The translations under genes were made by a program, and so were the position numbers. Of a DNA stretch of 64,000 nt, positions 52,317 through 63,487 are shown in pieces. This DNA comes from Paralvinella palmiformis (lineage: Eukaryota > Annelida > Polychaeta > Terebellida > Alvinellidae). The stretch lies in the NCBI GenBank assembly GCA_025642065.1, contig JAODUP010000573.1:505001-569000 (forward strand). The letters run 5' to 3'. Every line of letters begins with the position of its first letter. The first letter of the stretch is position 1. A model generated the notes under the pieces. That model was not told the origin of the DNA. It saw only the letters and a list, made by a program, of their open reading frames with translations, and did no database searches.

Positions 52317-55300
52317 ACACACACACACACACACACACCACAAACCTTGACGTGCATCTTCTCAATGCCAAGTTCATGATTACTGCTATAATATTCATCC
52401 TCTTCTTCTTCACCATAAACAAATGCTGCAGAACTAATCAGAGTGTGAGCTGAACTAGCTAAAGCTTTAGAGAGAAAACTCAAACCATCGACAGAATCTC
52501 TGGAAAATAATAATTAACACAATTTGTGGATAGGTCGTTAATTCTATGATTTTATTGAATTTAAAAATTACATGAAAACATCAGTTTATACCAATACCCA
52601 TAAAATACCAATACAACATGAACATCCCAATTTATTAGCCTTCTTTGGTTACATCAAGACTTGCCTTAAAAGACTACCTGACATGTGATAAGGATAATCT
52701 CTTAAGATAGATTTTATTGTATCTATTTATTACACAAGCTTATATAGTGTTTATTCCTTAAACTCTAGAATTAGAACTGCTGACTAATTTTAACAAAATA
52801 ATTTATATTGATTCTTCATTTAGTCATCTATATTGAACTATGTTTAAATGTTAATCACAATAACATATAAAACAGACTTCTCATAGTTGGTTTCTTCAGT
52901 GTAATGTTTAATGGAGTGAGACATAGCTAAGTGTCATTCTTTAGTATCCTAATTTTGATGTAAACCGAACAAAAATGTCTGCAGTACGCCAGACTTCTAA
53001 GGGCAGTTCTATTTGACATGGGGAGTTCTGCATAAAGATATCAAACCAGACATGGGATCAATTCCATTTTGTCAATTCCAATCAATTCCATTTGGTCAAT
53101 TCCAATTACACATCAAATTTATAAATTCCAACTCAATTCCAGACAAAATATGCCCAGACAAAATATGTATATGGGGGCACCCTAATGTCTATCCCACCAA
53201 ACGAATGAGATATGATGCTCTTGGGTAGGAGTTGTCTTGTTACTGATGCTGCCTTCGAATTGAAAGTCGTGAAATGCGCTACTGAGTCCAACAACATTTA
53301 TCCATAATTACAAAAATCAGATAATTCTACATAAAAATATTGATTTTCATTATAAAGCCATGTATAATTATCATCAACTTGTTTCACTTCTATTTTCACT
53401 CCATGACTGCATGAGTTTAAATTCAACTAGATCTAGACTAGAGAGTAGAATCTAGATGGCTGCTAACACACTGAAATGTTTTCTCGCGATGACTGGATTT
53501 CTTGACACTGAAATAGCACCAGCCATTAAACCAATCCCCCAAAATAAGGGTCAAAATGTTGACAGAAAGTCTCGGCTTAATGGCTGGGACCTACGGTATT
53601 AAATACAGCACAGAAGGCCATAGGCCCATAGTACCAAACAATACAAATAGAACCATACACGCATATGTACAAATCAGTGCAATATTAAAATCCCATGAAA
53701 GTTGAGTGTAATTTAAAAGCATGGAAAGTGAAGCTATATACATTTTGCGGTACTAATTTCGAGCTTGAGGACATTAAGTGAATAAATTATGCAGCCGACC
53801 TGTTATTACAATATCTTGGAATAAAGTGTCGTCTAATACGTTCTTACAAAGGACATGACATCATGAAGGGATACTCATTTTCCACAACATATATTATTTA
53901 AATTTAAATAATATTTACATGTTTGTATGTATGTGTATGTACATGTGTATATGTATTTGTATGTGTATGTATGTGTGTGTGTTTATGTATGTGTGTGTGT
54001 GTGTGTGTGTCTATCAGTGAACCAAATAGTAAGACAAATAAAACTGATTACTATCTTTTTCAGTTTCATATATAACAATTTTGTTTTAATATTTAAAACA
54101 ATCAATTTGATAAGAAACTGAAAATTTGATTAAAAATTAAATAAATGAAACTAGAATTGACAAGATGGGTTTAGCTTCCTATCTGTTATGTTGTATGTAG
54201 TTTCTGGAGAATACTTTTTTCTTTAGACTTAATCTTAATATCTTTACATTTTCTAATGGAATAGAAATTAATAATATAAAAAATAAGAGAAAAATATTAT
54301 TCTAAACAGATAGAATAGAATGATGTTATATGGTTAACATACTCATCTACATCTATATCGACTAATGTAGCTGTGTTATCCAACTCATCCGGAGGCCGCT
54401 GTTTAGGTGATGAGGCTGTTGAAACTTTATATAAATTTTCCTCATAGACCTGGTAAAAGGATAAAGATTATGTAACCGTTGATGACACCATAATAGATAA
54501 TTGTTGATAAAATACCTATAATTCAATCTACATTTTACGATCGGTGAACACCGAGTGACTAAAATTGTGAAATTATACAAATTAATTATCTGATTCTCTA
54601 AATAATACACATAGAGTGAGTTATTGATTAATTAAGTAAACACTTCAGTGAGTGATGATGTATTTAATCGTCAAATCTATTAACACACAGAGACACACAA
54701 TAATATTCATTTGCTAACGACTATTATGATTATTGATATGTCTATTATAAATAAGGTCTGTTTTATATCCAGACAAATTATGTTACGATAGATAATAGAT
54801 AGAAGATACAAAAACAAACAAATATCAGATAAATCAATTTGTTATATCATTGATATTTCATGACATGTTTAATGACATTTATAAGAATGAACTAATTTTC
54901 TTTTTGTAACAAATAAAACAATTGATTTATGTTTACCTGTACATGCTGATGGAATACGATAAGTGGCGCCTTTTTGGCCGCCCAATGATGCTTAATGCTG
55001 ATATTCTGGTAGGGTCAAAGGTCATGCACATATAATTAAATAAGATACTAGAACAAACAAACAGACAAGCTACTGCCTAAAATGGACTAATACAAATTAT
55101 ACAGAAATACTCTATAATATAAAACAAAATATAAAACATACAAGTAATAATACTGACAACACAACTCTAAATTATCTAAGCTAATATTTACAATATTTAA
55201 TGCGACTTAAAATATAAACAAATAAACTGATTTAACAACATGGATGTCACTTATACATAATGTTTAAGTCACAGGAAAACAGTGATATTTACCATTAGGT

Positions 55301-58300
55301 CATGTGACAGTGAGACTGTTGCAGGTATATCCAACTGAAAATTATAGGATATTGCCACATTAATTGTAACTAGTAGAATATTTTTTATATGTGTAACAAG
55401 ACATGCATCTGAATGTCTAGCATTTAATATATTATCAATAATTATTACTGTAAACAATATTTACCGAAATCAGCATAAACCCTAAATTATTTTATCATAC
55501 CCGACAGACATCTGATTTTTATCCGATTTCATGTGATGAAAACAATTAATTATATTAATATAATATTATAACTATCAAATAATGATAACTATTTACTTAT
55601 GTCTAACTGAACTATCTCCAGATCAAACTCCCTTAAGAGTGAATTGAAATAATAACAATCTTTACGTAATAATATAAATGGCCAAATGGGTATCCAGTAA
55701 GATCAACTGATTGAGAAATAATAAAATGGGAGTCTGGTTTAAATTGTATCTGTATTTAAATAAATATCCTTTAGTTTTACTTATATGTGATAACAGATTT
55801 CCCTTCTCATATATCTGATGTATATTTTTGTGATTAATTAGATAGCTTACATCACAGTATAGGAATTATCATGACATACACAGAGGTCAATTATATTATT
55901 GTGGTAATAGTTATTATTAATAAGATTGTCATTCTGACTACTATAATGGAGTATGCCAAATTAGTCAGTCCCATCAACCAAAATATGATGATATCAGACA
56001 TAAATGTACACCAGTTGGCCCATTTGTCCAATAATGTTCACACAGAATTATTATTAGCCGCCATGGTTGCTATTATTTTGGGGAAATTCTGTGTTATGTT
56101 TGTGATCACTAGCGTTTAGAAAGTTTGAATGAAGCACATAGAACTATGATATTTAATCATGATCATACAAAAGGCACAACCCATCGCTCCCTGAGCTATC
56201 CCCACAAAAAATCTGAAGTTAATCAAACGTTATATTATGTCACAATGAAGTCAGTAATAATTAGCATGTTTAGTATTCAGCGTTTTATCGATTTGAAATG
56301 AAAAGTGAAATGACTGACCTAAAAAAATCAGCAAGTCCAACAAACATTTTGCTGGTGTAGGATTTGGTGGTTGACAAAGAATGTGTGGGGCCGACAAAAA
56401 TATGTTATAACACAGTGACTGGGGTTTATAGACCATAAACTGCAATATAAGTGGACTGTAGAGAGCAATGATTGTCTTCCTGTGATCAGTTTGTATGTTT
56501 CAGTGATAAAGCTAGAAATACAATACATGACATTTTTTGAGCCATTTTGTCATAATTTTGTCATATTTTTGTGTACCATAATTTTAATCCAATTAGAATG
56601 ATGAATTGTGGCAATAACACTTATGTTGATGCTTCTACATTGTTTAATTAAATGTTGCTTTATATTTATTTATGTGCCAGAAATCCCATCTGAGGTAGGA
56701 ACTATATTGGTCATTAAACATATAATTAATATAACACAAATAATAACTGTGGATTGAGATGCAAATAATCACAAGTGTTTTATAGATGAAGCCAAATGCA
56801 GCAGAGAATAGTAATTGATTTATCAACTGTCTAATGAACAGAAGAAACCATCCACATGAAACCGTGTTTGATCTAACTGGAGATAAGCTGAAATTAAATG
56901 TTTATTTCACAAGCTTACATCAATTATTTGACAAATTAGTCAATTAATGGCTGTTAAAAACTGTGTTTAAATTTGGTAAATGGTGAAGGGTTTATGATAT
57001 GTAGGGATGGTAAAAGTCTGTGATATGTAGGGATGGTAAAGGTCTGTGATATGTAGGGATGGTAAAGGGTCTATGATATGTAGGGATGGTAAAGGGTCTA
57101 TTATATGTAGGGATGGTAAAGGGTCTATTATATGTAGGGATGGTAAAGGGTCTATTATATGTAGGGATGGTAAACGATCTGTGATATGTAGGGATAGTAA
57201 AGGATCTGTGATATGTAGGGATGGTAAAGGATCTGTGATATGTAGGGATGGTAAAGGGTCTATGATATGCAGGGATGGTAAAGGGTCTATTATATGTAGG
57301 GATGGTAAAGGGTCTATTATATGTAGGGATGGTAAAGGGTCTATTATATGTAGGAATGGTAAATGATCTGTGATATGTAGGGATGGTAAAGGGTCTGTGA
57401 TATGTAGGGATGGTAAATGATCTGTGATATGTAGGGATGGTAAAGGATCTGTGATATGTAGGGATGGTAAAGGGTCTATGATATGTAGGGATGGTAAAGG
57501 GTCTATGATACATAGTGATTACCTGATTATAGACTTCAAAAGCAGCTAAATCATGTACAGACTTCAGTGTTGATGTGTTCTTTCTAAGCAGAGTCTGAAA
57601 CAATAGAATGATAAAGTGTTAACAAAACAAACAATAGTATTATATCAAAACAATTGTTTTTCTTTATAGTTGGCTGATAATAGTGTTATGGTATCACTGA
57701 CTTGTGTATATACAGATACAGGGGTATCACCGACTTGTGTATATAGAGATACAGGGGTATCACCGACTAGTGTATATAGAAATAAAGGGGTATCACCGAC
57801 TTGTGTATATAGAGATACAGGGGTATCACTGACTGGTGTTTACAGAAATACACAGGAGTAGCATTGACTCATTTGTGTATATATGTGTGTGTATGTGTAT
57901 GTGTGTGTGTCATTAAAGATCAGTAATAAAAACACTCGATTAGTGACCATTATCTGGGAATTTCTATGACATATTATAAAAACTAATCTAGGAGTGTTAG
58001 GGAATGTAGTGATTTCTAACATTAAAAAAAGTATGTATAGACACACAAATGTATGCGCACACGTACACACACACGTACACACACACACACACACATTTGC
58101 ATTAAATATGGCCATAGAATATATTTCTCAAATAACTCACTGATACAAACCTAATATTACCAAATAACTCATCCATCCATACACACCTAATATTACCAAA
58201 AGACTCACTCATATATACTCAATATCATCAAATGACTCACCCACACAAACCTAATATCAAATGACTCACCCACACAAACCTAATATCAAATGACTCACAC

Positions 58301-61300
58301 ATACACAACTAATATTAGCAAATAACTCACACATACACAACTAATATTACCAAATAACTCACACATACACAACTAATATTACCAAATAACTCACACATAC
58401 ACAACTAATATTACCAAATAACTCACACATACACAACTAATATTACCAAATAACTCAAACATACACAACTAATATTACCAAATAACTCACATACACAACT
58501 AATATTACCAAATAACTCACACGTACACAACTAATATTACCAAATAACTCACACGTACACAACTAATATTACCAAATAACTCACACGTACACAACTAATA
58601 TTACCAAATAACTCACACGTACACAACTAATATTACCAAACAACTCACACATACATAACTAATATTACCAAATAACTCACACGTACACAACTAATATTAC
58701 CAAATTACAAAATGTTATATGTTACTCACCTCACTAACTTCCGTTATGATGTCTATTGCTAGAGGAGTTAAATTAATTAAGAGTTGATCCTGAGAATCAA
58801 TCAACCAATACATACATCTGTTTGTCATCTCATCAACATCATCTGTCTCGTCATAACCAGATTCCTTCTCTACTGAGTAAAAGATAATAACACAACATGT
58901 CAGTAATGGAGACGAACAAACAGAGTTATAGACTAGAGGCTAGGACACCTGAAAGTTATTATAATTATTAAAGTTACTATTTGGATAAAAACGTTATCTC
59001 AATTGCTAGAATGGTTATATTAAATAAAATAATATACATTTATTAAAGTAATACATGATAATGCTGAAATATATATGAGCTATTTATAAACGATTTAATT
59101 AACTTCATCTGGAAAACGTAGATCTATCTAATATGTATGGCCGTCTAGCGTAACATACGACACTGTTTAACAAAACAATAAAATTGTGTATGTGTGTGAG
59201 TGGTGTGTATCTGAATAAATATATATGTATGTATATGAAAATACATATGTGTATACGTTATATACTCGTGTATAGGCCGCACTTTTGATACCATGAAATC
59301 GCCGCCAAAAGCGAGTGCATCTTATACATGGGTCAGACTAAAAGGGAAGTTAATATTTGCCATAATTTAGTGGGAAATACAATAATATTGTTTTTCAACA
59401 TTAATAATGAATATATGAACAATAAACTAATTAATTACGTGTGTGTTCACTGTTGTCTTTTGAAGCCAAACTTAATCATGATAACCACCATGATTATTTA
59501 ATCCGATGTTCTAATTAGTGACGTGACCATAAAGTGTAAAGTTCACAGGCCTCCAAAGGTCGCCGGCTTAATGGGCGACAATATCGGCCCATGATCTTTA
59601 GGTGTTCGGATTGATCTGGTGTATTCGGTTTTTGTAACAACAGAAATAACTACGTGACTATTATAATTCCTACATAGTTACTAAGATTATCCAATCAGGC
59701 TATCTGCAATGCTAACAACAAGTCCCAATCACTGTATGCTTAAACATTTGCACGTTTGAAGTCTAAAGATGTAATCATCACTAAAATGGATATTTTCACA
59801 CACCCAGTGAGTAGTGTGGGCTCGGCCTGTTGTCAAGTAATAATTTATGGGTAACAGGAATCCAGAAAAGTATGACAGCTGGATCCTACAAAAGGTGTAG
59901 GTCCAAAGCGGCTGCGATATGAAAACGGTCACACTATGAGCAATATGGTCACCTCCATAAACTATTAGAGGCAGATGCTATTTTTTCTCTATCTAAGACG
60001 TGTCATTAGTATCGAAATGTGTGAGCTTGTGTAATTGAACAGAACAGTAAATGAGGCCACCCAAAGAATGACCATAGAAGCCACATCAAAGGAAAACAAT
60101 TACAGGAAACAATGTGTTAATTACTTCCAAAGCTGGCACATGGGAGCTACTAATAAACTACTTCAAACAACATTACGGAAATGAACAAATGCACAGCGGC
60201 AGACAAACCTGAAGCACCCATTGTTACCTATCGTCAAACAGTGGGTGAAAACTGTCTGGGATTAAATTGACCCCAGCATTATTAACAAATCGTTCAAGAA
60301 GTGCTCTATCAGCAATGATTTAGATGGCACAGAAGATGATATATTATGGGATGAACAGCGTGACAAATCTGACACTGACTCCGACATGTATGATGACACA
60401 TTAACAGATGTTGAATGAAGATAGTGATGATGATGAATTCTAGGGTTTTTAATAAATTTGCAGATTTTAGTGCATCTTATACACAGGTTCGACTGTAGGG
60501 GGGTTTATTGGTCCTAAAACCTGGTGCGTCTCACACATGAATGCCACCTATCCACGAGTATATACCTATAAGTATGTCTGTATAAATGTATGTATATAGA
60601 CACAGAGATAAAGTTACTCTCTATAAAACGTATTTACACATGCAACAACAGAAATACTAACACATAAATGTATACATAATTTATGTATTTCAACAACTTT
60701 GTTATTAAAATGGTGAACAAGAACTTATAGATGAGACAAATTCTTATTTTGATTAACATGGTCACAGTAAAAGTATTTTATAAATGTTTTCACAGTGTCT
60801 TCAACACCCAGAAAACATATACGAACAATTAAGTCATGAAATAAATAATAATAATGGAAAGTTTATTAAAATGATACGGGAAAGTTGATAGCTGTGGCTA
60901 ATCACCAAACTTGACTAGTTCTAGATGGAATTGAGACAATAAAATACAAAACAAAGCTTCACTTTTAATTGTTATAGATATAAAACAAATTGGAAAATAA
61001 AATAAACAATAAGCAGATACGACTAGAGAACAAATTAGTGAATATTTTGTTTGGTTGAAATGCACAAAATAAGCACAAAATATAGTCTATCTTGGTGATG
61101 GCAACTAAAGGTGAGAGACAAACACAACACTGGTGTTGATGAATATCAAGTCATTCTGACCGGTCTCTAGGTGGACTGGTCCCTTAGCTGTCAAGAAGAT
61201 GGGTTTGTCCGAGTTGTCAAATATATCATCATCGGCTTCACTGAAGTCAGCATCGCTGCTGTCACTGGTGAACATGCTGTCCAAATTACTGCTTATTGCA

Positions 61301-62124
61301 CTAATAAGTTCGGGTTCAGAGTCCGACTCCCCTTGTATACTGCTACTGGGATGTGTAACTGAGTCTAGGTGATTGTAATATTCCAGAATTTTCAGAAACA
61401 CAGACAGTTATGGATGATCAATGTACAAGTTATTAGTCACGAATAACGCACTTCACAAGTTTAGGAAATATTTTCCAAAAATAATTAATGTTAATATCAT
61501 ACTATATCCAGAGATACAATTATTACATCCAACCAATAAACAATTACTGAAGTAAAGTAAATACAAAATTCTCCAATCAGACACCATTCAATTAGCATAA
61601 TAGCTTTTAGTATGTTTTTTCTTTCAAATGAATACATTTGTTTTGGTTAACGAGAACCAATTCACTTCTCAAAATATATATTTCCTAATTAAAAGTTGTT
61701 ATTTTAGTTGACCCTAAGCCAAGCTTCACAATTGGCTTATCATAGTTAATGTGTACAGATTACCATGACAACCACTAATCTCATCAACTTACCATAACTA
61801 CTATGACTGCCATGTCTCGGTTTGTGGATCAGTTTGGGTTTGATGATCATCATTTCAGTTTCTGAATCAGTCTCCGTTTCTGAACTATCTGACCTCACAT
61901 TAGCTCTCATCATCAACTGATGTACATCACTGTCTACTTCGTCATCATTATCCAGATTGTAATCTATCTCCATAGAAGATAACGAGTGACTCGTTCCTTG
62001 TACACACTGATGTAACAACACAAACAGTACATAGAGCAAGTTAATATATGTTTATTATAATGAAATATATAGTAAATGCATGTTCTTGCATGTGTATAGT
62101 TATATACAAATATACAGCGTTGTG

Positions 62125-62155
<31 letters not shown>

Positions 62156-62533
62156 ACCATTAACAGTGTATGTACGACTGACAAATACTATTTTCCATTG
62201 CCAGCTATTATAGTCAAGTTAATATACCGAAAACATAAAATAATACTCTACATCCCTGTGTAACTGTACGTAAAGTTTCTAATCTTAAAGTATGCTAGTG
62301 TTTATTAATATATAAATATTACATAAAGTTGGCTAACCTTGATCATGACCTCCCAAGGTCGGTAGTTTCCCTCGTTTTCCAAAACATTTTCAATTAGTGG
62401 CTCCCAGACAGCTAACTTCTCATTATAATAACTTGCATCTAGTTGGATCTCTGCCTGACCATATAACTAAATATTATATTATATATTGTAGATATGTCTA
62501 CGTCATAGAATATACTTTATAGATTGAATGTGT

Positions 62534-62577
<44 letters not shown>

Positions 62578-63443
62578 TGCACACATGCACACACACACGC
62601 ACGCACACACACAGAATGTTGTTTTATGACCAGCTTTGTGTACAAGGTGTACAAGACTTCTCAATACATTAAACTAAATATATTAGTAGAAAATTAGTAA
62701 TGTTTTTATATTGATTTTGTTTACCAAACTCGTGTTAACGTAAGTATCAAAATATTTATCTGGTTGACAAAAGGAATAAAAACCCAAACTGAGAACGTCA
62801 TTCCATTAAATTATAAACAAGGAGAGTATTTATCTATCATAATATAGATAATAATCTAGTTATAATACCAACTACAATTAGCACTCACTACTAACTCTGT
62901 TTCTGATAGTTATTTGTATAAACTTGAAGGTAACCTGTTAATGGAATACATTTGAAAATACAGTAGCTGTGCAGCTACTGAAAAACAATAAACTCTAAAG
63001 ATATTAGTAGAAACTAAAACTTCTAATAAAGTAAATACAGTCTGTTGACTAAATAATTATCAAATAGTTTTCGACATCAGACTCTCTAGATGGCAATATT
63101 CGGCTTGTCCATCGGTCCAAAGGGGTATCCAAACATGAATAGTTTTATTCAGGATATCTATCCAGTAATGAGCTAAAGTACATAGTATTCAATGGATACA
63201 CCCAATCAACATTCCAGTTTTCAGTGGATAGTCCATGGATAGTGAATATATTACAAATGTGGATGTGAAACAGCTTCCATTCCAGAAAGAGCATTACATA
63301 CATTAACATAGTTATACTAATTAAGCCCTTCATGGCCTTCAGATGTTTAATTTATTGTGAACAACCATTTAAAAAACCCACATACAATCTCACATAAAAA
63401 GTTATTTTTCTTTAACAAAACATCCCTCAAATGTTCATTATTG

Positions 63444-63487
<44 letters not shown>

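Noticed and set aside
55871..56119. An 82-codon plus-strand frame with hydrophobic runs
   Set aside because: No motif, no splice context, and inside a VPS13 intron; composition explains the hydrophobicity.
57046..57366. A 106-codon plus-strand repeat protein (MICRDGKGS repeats)
   Set aside because: The period of the minisatellite is a multiple of three, so several frames are open; no start context, splice support or homologue.
56990..58706. CRISPR-like array
   Set aside because: Units are directly tandem with no unique spacers, in an intron of an animal gene.
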